This document shows positions 21,552-32,937 of a DNA stretch of 64,000 nucleotides, piece by piece (position 1 is the stretch's first letter; each line of letters starts with the position of its first letter). The DNA is from Cephalopachus bancanus. Its lineage: Eukaryota; Chordata; Mammalia; Primates; Tarsiidae. Location: the NCBI GenBank assembly GCA_027257055.1, contig JAPVLO010000322.1, forward strand, positions 1 through 64,000. The letters are read 5' to 3'. The notes under the pieces are model-generated. The model did not search any database. It was given only the letters and a program-made list of their open reading frames with translations, and was not told the DNA's origin. The position numbers and the translations under genes are program-made.

Positions 21552-21645
21552 TTCTTCCTCTCTTCCTCCCCCTTCCTTCCTTCCTTCTTTCTTTCTTTCC
21601 TTCCTTCCTTCCTTTCTTCTTTCTTCTGTTTTCTGTCTTCTTTCT
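21552..21645. repeat. CT-rich (TTCC)n tract
   Basis: TTCC, TTCT and TTTC units in an impure run that merges with the poly-T of the next Alu. Confidence 0.88.
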
Positions 21646-21932
21646 TTTTTTTTTTTTTTGAGTTGGAGTCTCACTCTGTCGCCCAGACTGGAGTGCAGTG
21701 GCCGCTCCCGGCCACCGCAGCCTCGACCTGCTGGGCTCTGGCGATCCTTCCACCTCAGCCTTCCAAGTAGCCGGAATTACAGGCATGCGCTACCACGCCC
21801 AGCTGATTTTTTGTTTTATTGTAGAGATGAGGTCTCGCTGCCCAGGTGGGTCTCGAACCCGCGGGCTCAGGCAATCCACTCACCTCAGCCTCCCAAAGGC
21901 GCGGGATTACAGGCTGAGCCACCGAGCCCGGC
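21646..21932 (-). mobile_element. Alu dimer, young type
   Basis: Complete reverse Alu flanked by TCTGTCTTCTTTC on both sides. Confidence 0.95.
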
Positions 21933-21944
21933 TTCTGTCTTCTT

Positions 21945-22280
21945 TCAAGACAGGATCTCCTACTGTTGCCCAGGCTGGAGTGAAGTGCCATGATCATAAC
22001 TCACTGCAGCCTCAAACTCCTGTGCTCAAGTGATCCTTCTACCTCAACCTCCCAAGAAGCTGAGCCTACAGGCATGCACCACAACACCTGGTTAATCTTC
22101 CCTTCCTTCCTTCCTTCCTTCCTTCCTTCCTTCCTTCCTTCCTTCCCTCCTTCCTCCCTTTGTAGAGACGGGGTCTCACTCTTGCCCAGGCTGTTCTTGA
22201 ACTCCTGGACTCAAGTAATTCTCCTGCTTCAACTACCCGAAGTGCTGGGATTTACAGGCATGGGCCACTGCACCCCGCCT
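21945..22280 (-). mobile_element. Old Alu with (TTCC)n in the linker
   Basis: Diverged reverse Alu; a (TTCC)n array (about 22,096-22,155) has grown from its internal linker. Confidence 0.85.
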
Positions 22281-22463
22281 ATTTGTCAAAAATTTCTAAA
22301 AGCCAATACATGATTTGGAAACCATTGGAATAATTTGATGAATATATTAGCACCTATAATTTTTATTACTTTTTAGGCAGTCATAGATAGTTTAGATAAA
22401 TTAGAAATAATAGGGAATATTCAAAAATTATTGATATGTTTTACACAAATTCTAAGAAAAAAG

Positions 22464-23370
<907 letters not shown>

Positions 23371-23410
23371 TACTGAAAAGGACCAAGCCAAACATTTTTT
23401 TTAAATCTTC

Positions 23411-23709
23411 AGGCTGTGCATGGTGGTTCACGCCTGTAATCCCAACACTTTGGGAGGCCGAGGCAAGAGGATTGCCTGAGCCCAGGGGTTTGAGACTAGC
23501 CTGGACAACTTGGTGAGACCTTGTCTCTACAATAAAAATAAAAAAATTAATTGGACATAGTGTCATGTGCAAGTAATTCCAGCTACTTGGGAGGCTGAGG
23601 CGAAAGGATTGCCTGAACCCAGTAAGTCGAGGCTGTGGTGGCCATGATCGTGCCACTGCACTCCAGCCTGGGCAACAAAGACTGAAAAAAACAAAGAAAA
23701 CAAAACAAA
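23411..23709 (+). mobile_element. Alu dimer, older
   Basis: Plus Alu with an A/C-rich tail (AAACAAAGAAAACAAAACAA). It keeps the ATCGTGCCACTGCACTCC word rather than the young type. Confidence 0.9.
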
Positions 23710-24034
23710 TAATCCTTCAGAGCAATGGGAAGGTACCGAAGCCTTATTTGTTGGAGAGAAATACAACCTGATTTACATTTTAAAACAAGCACTTTTGCAA
23801 CTATCTCTTAACTCTTCTCTTTCCATGCAGTCTCACTTCTTGCCAATAAATAGTGCAAAGTTCCTGAGGAGCTGGAAGGGATGGAATTCTGAGCATAGAA
23901 GGAGTGTCCTTGAGGAGAAAGGAAGGATTAGGCAGCTCTGTGATAGCTTCTGTTTTCTGCCAAGTATAACATTAGGTCATGGGCTGAGAATGAAGAGATG
24001 GAAGAGAGGATAGAAGTCCAAGGATAGCACACCT
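23710..24034. other. Intergenic, no gene seen
   Basis: Unclassified sequence; nothing supported. Confidence 0.35.
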
Positions 24035-24245
24035 AAACCAGTGGTCCCTAACTTTCTGGCATCAGAGATCAGTTTGATGGAAGACAATTTTTCCATAGAC
24101 GGGTTGAGGGGATGGCTTCAGGGTGATTCAAGTGCATAATGTTTATTGTGCACCTTATTTCTATTATTATTACAATGTAATATATAATGAAATAATTATA
24201 CAACTCACCATAGAAAAGAAAAAGAGGTGCGGATGGAAGTGGTAA
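24035..24245 (+). mobile_element. hAT-type (MER1 group) DNA transposon fragment
   Basis: Starts CCAGTGGTCCCTAACTTTCTGG, followed by TGGAAGACAATTTTTCCAT, then TTATTGTGCACCTTATTTCT and CAATGTAATATATAATGAAA. These are the words of a common mammalian non-autonomous hAT element. The right end is missing. Confidence 0.7.
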
Positions 24246-24454
24246 ATAAAAATCATGGATGGGCCATGTGCGGACTAAAATAAGTGTCATATCCTGACTT
24301 AAAGCCTGCCACCAGCTGCAGCTGTGCAACTGAAATATATCAACTCGCTTGCCACTCACCGATAGGGCTTTGATATGAGTCTGCAAGTAATTGATTTATT
24401 ATGGTCTCTGTGCAGTCAAACCTCACTGCTAATGTTCATCTGTATTTGCAGCTG

Positions 24455-24712
24455 CTCCCCCAGTGCCAGCATCACCACCTCAAGCCACTGCTGCCTCAAC
24501 CTGATGGGCTCAAGCGAGCCTTCCCCTTCAGCCTTCCAAGTAGCTGGAACTACAGGCGTGTGCCACCATGCCCGGCTAATTTTTTGATTTATTATAGAGA
24601 CAAGGTCTTGCCAAGTTGCCCAGGCAACTCTCAAACCCCTGATCTCAGGCAGTCCTCTTGCCTTGGCCTCCCAAAGTGCTGGGATTATAAGCATGTGCCA
24701 CCGCGCCCAGCT
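24455..24712 (-). mobile_element. Alu, 3'-truncated
   Basis: Reverse Alu lacking the poly-T and the end of the second monomer; the first monomer is complete. Confidence 0.88.
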
Positions 24713-25490
24713 CCCACCGTTCTTAAGAAATGCTTACCAGCATAGATGTAAGCATGAAGGAGATGCACAGTTGGGTTCGTATAGAGTTTGGAGTTTTGGT
24801 GCGTGCTTAGGACAAAGGGAGAGCAAAGGCATTCAGGATGTTTGGGAGGAAGTGGCCAAATGACGGAACATGACATTCAAACTGTTAAAGAGGAAAATGA
24901 AGACAGAAATGAGTTGATGGATGGGGGACAGCGGAGGACTCATGGACTGGAGGTCTTGAGGAAGTCCAAGAAGAGAGCAGGCTTGATTGGCAGCGCAAGC
25001 AAGCTGGAAGATGTGAGTTTGTGGACGTATAGTAATCCTTATGCAGAGGGTGGTCAGGGACACCAGGGGGTGCAGTGAAGTGGGGAAGGAGGTCACTGGT
25101 GATGGGAAGATAAGGAACTAAGACTCGGGGGTGGGGGAGGTGTGGCAGAGTCATGGACAGTGGTCCTGAGCAAGGTTTCACGTTTTGTTTACATTGGAAT
25201 CTTCTAGAGGAACCATTTATTTCAAGCAGTTCCCAAGGAACACAAATGCATTTACAAATGAGGGAATATATTTTAAAGTTTATAAAAAAGGGCTCAACTA
25301 ATTCTAAAGATGAATATCATAGTTTATGTTCCCCAATCATGATTCAGAAACATTGCATATTATAATATAACAAAACAATGGCTTATATGTTTGGAAACTA
25401 TCAAATTGGTAGGTAGCTTTTGGTGAAAAAGAAAGTAAGAAACTGAGAAATATTTAGCTCCGAATAATAACGGCAAAAACACATGTGAAA
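24713..25490. other. Intergenic, no gene seen
   Basis: Purine-rich, unclassified sequence with overlapping open frames on both strands that share no known family. No splice-bounded exon is convincing. Confidence 0.35.
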
Positions 25491-25505
25491 GTTTGTGGGA
25501 TACAG

Positions 25506-25787
25506 ACCGGGCATGGTGGTTCACACCTGTAATCCCAGCAATTTGGGAGGTTGAGGGGAGAGGACTGCCTGAGCCCAGGTTTGAGACCAGCTGAGCAACA
25601 TGGTGAGACCTCATCTCTATAATTAAAAAAAAAATTAGCCGGGTGTGGTAACCTCCAGCTACTTGGAAGGCTGATGCAGAAGGATTGCCTGAGCCCAGCA
25701 GGTCAAGGCTGCAGTGGCCAGGAGCGTGCTACTGCACTCCAGCCTGGGTGACAGAGTGAGACTCCAACTAAAAAAAAAAAAAAAAAA
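25506..25787 (+). mobile_element. Alu dimer
   Basis: Plus Alu with the exact 15-base duplication GTTTGTGGGATACAG on both sides (25,491 and 25,788). Confidence 0.95.
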
Positions 25788-25955
25788 GTTTGTGGGATAC
25801 AGCAAAAACAGCACTTAGAGGCAAACGTATATCTTTAAATACATTATGAGAAAACAATATATGTATAAACATAAATAACAAGAAAAGAAAACATACATCC
25901 ATGTAGACTTGTAAGTCAATATTCATAGCGACAACTATTTAAAATAGCAAAAAAA

Positions 25956-26250
25956 GCTGGGCGCAGTGGCTCACACTTATAATCCTAGTACATTGGAAGG
26001 TGAAGGAGAGAGAATTGCCTGAGCCCAGGGGTTCAAGACCAGCCTGGGCAACTTGGCAAGACCTCGTCTCCACAATAAATTTTAAAAAAAAGTCATCCAG
26101 GCATAGTAGTACGCACCTGTAGTTCTAGCTACTTGGAAAGTTGAGGCAGAAGGATCACTTGAACCCAGCAGGTCGAGGCTGCAGTAACTGAACGTGCCGC
26201 TGTACTCCAGCCTGGGCGACAGAGTGAGAATTTGACAGCCTCTCCCTGAA
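25956..26250 (+). mobile_element. Alu dimer
   Basis: Plus Alu in the L1, with ATAGCAAAAAA on both sides. Confidence 0.9.
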
Positions 26251-26407
26251 AAATATAGCAAAAAAGGAGACACAAGTGGCCATTAACTGGTGAATGGATA
26301 AACAAAATGTGATATATCCATCTGTACAATGGGAAGTTATTCAGCAATGAAAAGGAGCAAAGTACTGCCACATGCTACAACATTGATGAACCTTCAAAAA
26401 CATTATG

Positions 26408-26806
26408 GTGGGCCAGGCGCAGTGGCTCACGCCTATAATCCCTGCATTTTGGGAGGCTGAGGTGAGAGGATTGCCTGAGCTCACTGGTTCGAGACCAGCC
26501 TGGGCAACTTGGTGAGATCTCGTCTCTACAATAAATCAAAAAATTAGCCGGGTGTGGTGGCACATGCATGTAGTTCCAGTTACTTGGAAGGCTGAGGCGG
26601 AAGGATCTCCTGAACCCAGCAGATTGAGGCTGCAGTGACTGTGAGCGTGCCACTGCACTCCAGCTTGGGCGACAGAGTGAGACTACAACTCAAAACAAAA
26701 ACAAAAACAGGCAACCCCTTTGGGTCCCCTCCCATTGTGGGAGCTTTTCTGTCCTCTCAATAAATCCTGCTTTCTCACTTTCAAACAAAACAAAACAAAA
26801 ACAACA
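26408..26806 (+). mobile_element. Alu plus family A 3' domain (composite)
   Basis: A full plus Alu (26,408-26,709) is followed by a non-Alu domain of about 75 bases (26,710-26,783) with GGTCCCCTCCCATTGTGGGA, GCTTTTCTGTCCTCTC, AATAAA at 26,759-26,764, and then an A-rich tail. One target-site duplication, AAAAACATTATG and AAAAACACTATG, encloses the Alu and the extra domain together inside the L1. The extra domain has a stand-alone copy at 16,960. It resembles the polyadenylated R region of a retroviral LTR. Confidence 0.75.
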
Positions 26807-27489
26807 AAAAACACTATGTTCAGTGAAAGAAGTCAGACACAAAATACAATATACTATATGACTCAATTTTTTGTGAAATGCCCAGAAAAGGCAAATCCAT
26901 AGGAAAAGTTAGTGGTTGTCTATGGCTGGGTATGGGAATGGGGATAAAGTGCAAATGAATATGGCATTTCTTTTTGGGATGATTGAAATAGTATAAAATC
27001 ACACTTTGGTAATGGTTGCATGACTCTGTAACTATACAAAAAAGTATTGAATAGTACATTTAAGACTGGTGAATTTTATGAAGCATAAATTATATCTCAA
27101 TAAAACAAAAATAAATAAGGCACGCATTCAATTTAAGATGCTGAAAAAAGAGCAACAAAACAAACCCCCTAAAACAGAAAGAAAGGAGATAATAAAAATA
27201 AAGTCAGAAACCAAGGAAAGAAAAAAACCGAAGAAGGAAAAACTTTTTAAACTTGATTTTTTGAAAAATGTTAATAAAATACAAAAAGCTGGTGAGTTTC
27301 TTTATCTAGAGGTGGGTTAATTATCCTAGGGACCACAAATCCACTTACAGCTTGAGTAAACAACTCTGGTTTCCAACAACAAAGTCTTTTAAACTGGTAG
27401 TAATTACATTCTTCACTGATGACAGGACTTGCCATCCCAATGGTAGGATCTGCCTTCTGTTGACTAGCCAGGCTGTACCTATCCTGTCC

Positions 27490-27725
27490 AAGTGCTTGTA
27501 TCATCTCTCCACATAATCACAACAGCCAAGAGAGGTAGGTATTATAATGGTCCCCATTTAACAAATGGAAACCGGGACTCAGAGGAATGGGAGCCACGCA
27601 GAGGTTGGTCTGGCTGATCCACCCTGGTGCTAGGCTGATGGTGTCCACTAGGAGGCAGAAAGAGGCCAGGAATTTAGACAGGTTCCATGTTTTCCTGAAA
27701 TCAACATTCTCTTTACATTCTCTGG
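27490..27725 (+). repeat. Third partial copy of the duplicated block (C)
   Basis: Shares GTGCTAGGCTGATGGTGTCC, GGCCAGGAATTTAGACAGGT and ATGTTTTCCTGA with arm B (28,700-28,960) in direct orientation and with arm A (11,575-11,780) in reverse. Part is MIR (CCCCATTTAACAAATGGAAAC), but the shared words extend outside it. Confidence 0.75.
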
Positions 27726-27847
27726 GCTGTCCAATTTAGCAGATAAAGAAACTGAAGCCGGAAGGAGGGGAGGTTGGTGGGAGGGAGGTTGGGTTCTGGG
27801 CTACAGCAAAGTTGGGGAAGGAGGAAGCAACGACTGTTGATGTAACT

Positions 27848-28281
27848 TTTTTTTTTAATATTTAAGTTTTTTTGAGTAGGAATCTCACTCTCTAGCCCAC
27901 GCTGGAGTGCCGTAACAGGTGCACCGCCACCGCAGCCTCGGCCTGCTGGATCAGGCGATCCTTCCGCCCCAGCCTTCCAAGTAGCTGGAACTACAAGTGC
28001 GCACTACCACGTTGGCTAATTTTTTATTTGTTGTAGAGATGATGTCTAGTCAAGTTGCCGGGTCTCGAACCCTCAGGCTCAGGCAATTCACTCACCTCAG
28101 CCTCCCAAAGTGCTGGGACTACAGGCTGAGCCATCAAACCCGACCTAATTTTTTGATTTATTGTAGAGATGAGGTCTCACCATGTTGCCCAGGTTAGTCT
28201 CAAACCCTGGGACTCAGGCAGTCCTCTTGCCTCAGCCTCCCAAAGTTCTGGGATTATAGGCTTGAGCCACTGCACCTGGCT
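27848..28281 (-). mobile_element. Alu trimer (dimer plus extra first monomer)
   Basis: Reverse Alu dimer to 28,146 followed by another first monomer to 28,281. TTGATGTAAC precedes and follows the whole, so the enclosing duplication covers all three monomers. Confidence 0.88.
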
Positions 28282-29410
28282 TGATGTAACCTTTTAATGA
28301 CCCTTCCTGGGAGACAGCACACTGGGCCTGAGTGAAGGGATGCTGGGAGACAGGTGTGGCCAGAATCCAGGAAACAGAAACACACAGGGTGACTGAGGCT
28401 GCACAGGAGGGCAGGTCCCTGAGGGCTGGGCTGAGAGGCTTGGACAACTGTCCAAGGTGGGACATTTGCAAATCTGGGCTTGTGGAGGGGACAGAGAGAG
28501 TCACTGAGTGGAGGGGCAGGGCGGCTGGAGGGGCTGGGGAGAAAGTGATGACAATTGGAAGGACCCAGGGGAGAGTTGATGAGGCCTGAAGGAAGGGGAA
28601 CAGGTGAGAGGAGTAAGAATCAGCGGGGCTTGGGGACTGATGGGACACGGAGGGTAAGGAGGGTAAGGGGAAGCAGGGGTGGTGGTGGTGATTAACGTTT
28701 ATTGAGCACTTTCTACTTTATGGCATCTAATCCTCACAACATCCTGGGTGTCGGTACTGTTGTCATCTCCATTTAACAGATGGAGACCGGGGCTCAGAGC
28801 CGTGAGAGTCTTGGCAGAGGTCACAAGCAAGTCCTCAAGTCCCTGGGAAGTCATTCACTGTTTGGGCTGGGTGCTAGGCTGCTAGTGTCCACCAGGGGGG
28901 CAGGGAAAGGCCCGGAATGTAGGTTTTATGTTTTCCTGAGCTTGTCTTAGCCTTTTCTATAGCGAGAGAGTTTGGTGATCCAGGGGTCTAACCCCTGACT
29001 TTTCACTTTACCACAGGGTAAACTGAGGCTCCGGGAGCAAAAGTGATGAGCCCAGGTGGCAGAGCCAATCAGGGGCAGAAGTGGGGCTGGAGCCCAGGAC
29101 CCCAACCTTCCAGCTGCTTTGACCCCAGTCCTGGACTCAGGTCACCCTCGGCACCTGGGGATGGCAGGGGTGAGGGTGAGCATGGATTCTGACCCCAGCC
29201 TGTGAGCTCCACAGACACCCGTGACTCCGGACAACCCATACTCCCCTGCACACAGAGAGGAGACAGCTGCCATTTCCCAAACAAGACCCGGTATTACCAA
29301 GTCACTTGTAAAATGGGGAGATCGCCTCCCTCATATGAGGATTCATGCAAAGCACTTAACACAGAGGAAGCTCTCGGGAAGTGGCAGCTGTATCACGGTT
29401 GTGCTGTTTT

Positions 29411-29708
29411 TTGTTTGTTTGTTTGTTTTTGAGTTGGAGTCTCACTCTGTCACCCAGACTGTAGTGCAGTAGCCGCTCCCGGCCACCGCAGCCTCGACCT
29501 GCTAGGCTCTGGCGATCCTTCCACCTCAGCCTTCCAAGTAGCTGGAACTACAGGTGCGCGCTTCCAAGCCCAGGTAATTTTTTAATATATATTGTAGAGA
29601 TGAGGTCTCGCCAAGTTGCCCAGGCAGGTCTCGAACCCAGGGACTCAGGCAATCCATTCACCTCTGCCTCCCAAAGTGCGGGATTACAGGCTGAGCCACC
29701 GCGCCTGG
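29411..29708 (-). mobile_element. Alu dimer, young type
   Basis: Reverse Alu with a (GTTT)n tail, flanked by GGTTGTGCTGTTTT and AGTTGTACTGTTTT. Confidence 0.93.
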
Positions 29709-29776
29709 CCAGTTGTACTGTTTTATTAGTGACAGCACGTTGCCCAGGACCATGAGAGGCAGGTGTCTTTAATGCC

Positions 29777-30092
29777 TGTTTTTTGTTTTTTGTTTTTGTT
29801 TTCGTTTTTGTATTTTGATTCAAAGTCTCTCTGTCACTCAGGCTGGAGTGCAGTGACATGATTATGACCTACTGCAGCCTTGGCCTCCTGGGCTCAGGTG
29901 ATCCTTCTGCCTCAGCCTCCCAAGTAACTGGGACTACAGGCACATGCCACACTGCCCAGTTTATTTTTTGATTTTTTTGTGGAGACAAGGTCTCTCTATG
30001 TTACCCAGGCTGACCTTGAGCTCCTGGGCTCAATCCTCCCACCCAGGCCTCCCAACATGCTGGGATTACAGGCGTGAGCCACTGTGCCTGGC
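29777..30092 (-). mobile_element. Alu dimer, older
   Basis: Reverse Alu with a long (GTTTTT)n start, flanked by TTTAATGCC and TTTAGTGCC. Confidence 0.9.
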
Positions 30093-30228
30093 CTTTAGTG
30101 CCAGTTTCACAGGAGGGGAAGTGAGATCAGAGTCCCCCAGCCCACGGGTTGGTGGAGCTGGGACTCCAGGCTGGAGTGCCCACGCCCACACCTGCCTCAG
30201 GAGGGCGCCTCGTCCCTTGGAAGATTCT

Positions 30229-30342
30229 TTTTTTTTATAATCAATATTTTTTATTATGATATTGTCGGGTACAGTTAAGGGTTAGGTATACAAATATGCT
30301 TCGTGTAGGCACCCTTGTTGATAAGAGGTGTCTCCCTGCCCC
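30229..30342 (-). mobile_element. L1 3' end, 114 bp, with TSD
   Basis: Very short 5'-truncated L1 in reverse: poly-T, TCGGGTACAGTTAAGGGTTAG, then CAGGCACCCTTGTTGATAAG. GGAAGATTCTT occurs on both sides as target-site duplication. It lies inside arm B and is absent from arm A. Confidence 0.88.
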
Positions 30343-30971
30343 CGGAAGATTCTTCTACTCGTTCATTGAATGATCTTTTGTGCAAGATGCGTTCTGAGCC
30401 TGGCCCAGTGGTGGGCACGGGTGTCACATGCTGGGCCGAGGGGTGAATGAGGGGCAGGGCCCTTTGTAATTCTGCTCCCACAGCTCTCCAGGCAGGTGCA
30501 GTTATGCTCTCATCTTACACATGAAGAGTCACACGCTGAGAGAGGCCCCGTGTCATGAGGCTGATGTGGAGCTTTGATATGACCTCCTGTCTGCAGGGAC
30601 ATGTTGTTGACTTAACCATCACCTTGCCCTCACCCATCCATTGCCCTCTACTGCAGGAGGGGTAGAAGGAATGAACACAGACTTTGTGTCACTAGGGTGT
30701 GACCACGTGCATAGTTATCAGACTACAAGATGTCAGCGATGCCCTGTAGCTGATCCTGCACTGTTTAATCCATTCTAGAGAGTGGTTTGTCTATAGATGT
30801 CTAAGTATTACTCTTGGCTACATGTCTAAAAATATGATAAAATATCTGATTACTCTTTAAAGCATTTTGGGGTGTACAGTTCAGTGGCATTAAGTAGGTT
30901 CCCATTGTTCTGCAACCATCACCTTCATCCATCACCAGAACTATTTTTTTTCCTTCTTTTTTTTTTTCTTT

Positions 30972-31186
30972 CCACTCAGACTGCATACTCTCCCTCTTAC
31001 TTTCCGAAAGCAAAGCAAGAACGATCATCAATGACAAGTGATAGTTGCAAAAACACACCACCAAATGTCGGCTTCACGCTCAGAAGAGAATGCTGCGTCT
31101 CCTCCTCGTGGTTTTCGGTGCTCTACATGATCAGAGAAACTTCTCTAGTAACGAACTACAGAAATGATCCCTGAAAGTATAGTCTT
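30972..31186 (-). pseudogene. U3 snoRNA (SNORD3-like) retropseudogene
   Basis: On the minus strand the sequence starts AAGACTATACTTTCAGGGAT, the 5' end of U3 small nucleolar RNA. It goes on through the TAGAGAAGTTTCTCTGA stem, the box-C'-like region, GTAGAGCACCGAAAACCACGA, TTGATGATCGTTCT and ends GTCTGAGTGG, close to the full U3 length (about 215 bases against about 217). U3 guides early cleavage of the ribosomal precursor RNA in the nucleolus. Here a poly-A (poly-T on plus) at its 3' end and ACCAGAACTATTTTTT on both sides (30,934 and 31,187) show an L1-made retrocopy. Substitutions in the middle suggest it is not functional. Confidence 0.92.
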
Positions 31187-31202
31187 ACCAGAACTATTTT
31201 TT

Positions 31203-31311
31203 AAAAAGTTTTAAAACAGTTTATTAGCAAGAAGAAGAGAAGGAAAAAGGAAGATTCATGGCAGATTCAAAGGACCTGCCGTGGGCAAATTTCTCAGAAA
31301 AGAAAAACAGC
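31203..31311 (-). mobile_element. Retroposed AATAAA-end fragment (family B, alone)
   Basis: On the minus strand it reads AATCTGCCATGAATCTTCC, a pyrimidine tract, TAATAAACTGTTTTAAAACT and then A-rich sequence; AATAAA is at 31,220-31,225. The same order (TGAATCTTC, pyrimidine tract, AATAAACTGTATTTTAAAA) closes the composite at 46.35-46.82 kb. ACCAGAA precedes and follows it. It shares the target site used by the U3 pseudogene. Confidence 0.65.
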
Positions 31312-31694
31312 CACCAGAATTTTTTCATCTCCCCAAACTGAAACTATGTACCTATCAAACAATATCCCCCCTTCCCAGCCCTTGGCAAACACCATTCTTC
31401 TTTCTATCTCTATGAATATAACTACTTTAACTTTTATGAGTGGATTCATACAATATCTGTCCTTTTGTGTCTGGCTTCTTTTACTTACTATACTTTTTGC
31501 AAGGCTCATCCAAGTTGTAGCATGTATAAGAATTTTCTTCCTTTTAAGGCTGAATAATATTCCACTCTATGAATATATACCACATTTATTTATCCATTCA
31601 TCTGCTGATGACATTTATTTCCACCTTTTGGCTACTGTGAATAGTGCTACTATGAACATGGGTGTGTAAGTTTCTGTTCTGCTTGGTTCCCTTC

Positions 31695-31976
31695 TTTTTT
31701 TTTTCTTTTTTGAGTTGAACTCTCACTCCGTTGCCCAGGCTGGAGTGCAGTGGCACACACGCTCCTGGCCACCCCAGCACTGACCTTCTGGGCTCTGGCG
31801 ATCCCTCTGCCTCAGCCTTCTAAGCAGCTGGGACTACAGGCGTGCGTGCTATCACACCTGGCTAATTTTTGATTTACTGTAGAGACAAAGTCTTACCAAG
31901 TTGCCCAGGCTGGTCTCGAACCCACGGGCTCAGGCAATCCACTTGCCTCAGCCTCCCGAAGTACTGGGATTATAGG
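31695..31976 (-). mobile_element. Alu, 5' end missing
   Basis: Reverse Alu from poly-T to the word GTACTGGGATTATAGG, where L1 sequence resumes. Confidence 0.9.
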
Positions 31977-32155
31977 TTGTGCTTTCCATTCTTATGAGTA
32001 TATGCCCAGTGGTGAAACTGCTGGATCATATGGTAATTCCAGATTTAATTTTTTGAGGAACTGCCACATTGTTTTTCCATAGCAGCTGTGCCATTTTACA
32101 TTCCCACCAGCGATGTACAAGGGTTCCAGTTTCTCTACACTTTCATCAATGGCTA

Positions 32156-32745
32156 TTTATTTATTTTTTGAGTCAGGGTCTTACTCTATTGCCCAGGCTG
32201 GAGTGCAGTGTCCTGATCGCAGCTCACCATGATCTTGACCTTCTGGGCTCAAGTGGTCCTCTCTCTTCAGCCTCCTGACTAACTGGAACTACAGGTGCAC
32301 TCTACTATACCCAATTAATTTTTTTTTTTTTGAGTTGGAGTCTCACTCTGTCGCCCAGACTGGAGTGCAGTGGCACGCACCCGGCAACCGCAGCCTTGAC
32401 CTGCTGGGCTCTAGCGATCCTTCTGCCTCAGCCTTCCAAGTAGCTGGAACTACAGGCGCGCGCTACCACGCCTGTCTCATTTTTGATTTATTGTAGAGAC
32501 GAGGTCTCGCCAAGTTGCTTGGGTGGGTCTAATACCCGCGAGCTCAGGCAATCCACTCTCCTCGGCCTCCCAAAGTGCTGGGATTACAGGCTGAGCCACA
32601 AGCCCGGCCTAATTTTTAAACTTTTTTGTATGGATGAGGTCTTGCTATGTTCCTTAGGCTGGTCTTGGACTCCTGGGCTCAAGTGATCCTCCTGCCTCTG
32701 CCTCCTAAAGTGCTGGGATTACAGGTGTAAGCCATGGCATCCAGC
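32156..32745 (-). mobile_element. Old Alu with young Alu in its linker
   Basis: Old second monomer at 32,156-32,319, a complete young reverse Alu at 32,320-32,608, then the old first monomer at 32,609-32,745. The young element entered the A-rich linker of the old dimer. Confidence 0.9.
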
Positions 32746-32937
32746 TGTTTTCCTTTTCTTTTTTTAAATAATAGCTATCATAATGATCATGAAGAGGTAT
32801 TGTTGTAGTTTCAATTTGCATTTCCCTAACGATTAGTGATGTTGAACATCTTTTCATGTGCTTTTTGGTGAGATATATATATATAAAAGTCTTTTGCCCA
32901 TTATAAAATTGAATTATTTGTTTTATTGTTTTAAAAA

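Larger units (their letters stand above)
25788..27305 (+). mobile_element. L1 fragments, interrupted
   Basis: L1M-type 3' end on the plus strand: 25,788-25,955, 26,255-26,407 (GGTGAATGGATAAACAAAATG, TTATTCAGCAATGAAAAGGA) and 26,819-27,115 (GAAAGAAGTCAGACACAAAA, ATTATATCTCAATAAAAC). Then a second piece from ORF2 at 27,120-27,305 whose reading (KKEQQNKPPKTERKEIIKIK) resembles the L1 ORF2 region before the reverse transcriptase. It carries Alu insertions. Confidence 0.8.
27726..30425. repeat. Inverted duplication, arm B
   Basis: Reverse complement of arm A, lengthened by insertions: an Alu trimer (27,848-28,281), two Alus (29,411-30,092) and a short L1 (30,229-30,342). After removing these, the length matches arm A at about 1.5 kb, so the duplication is older than these insertions. 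The arms diverge by substitutions and small indels. Confidence 0.88.
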
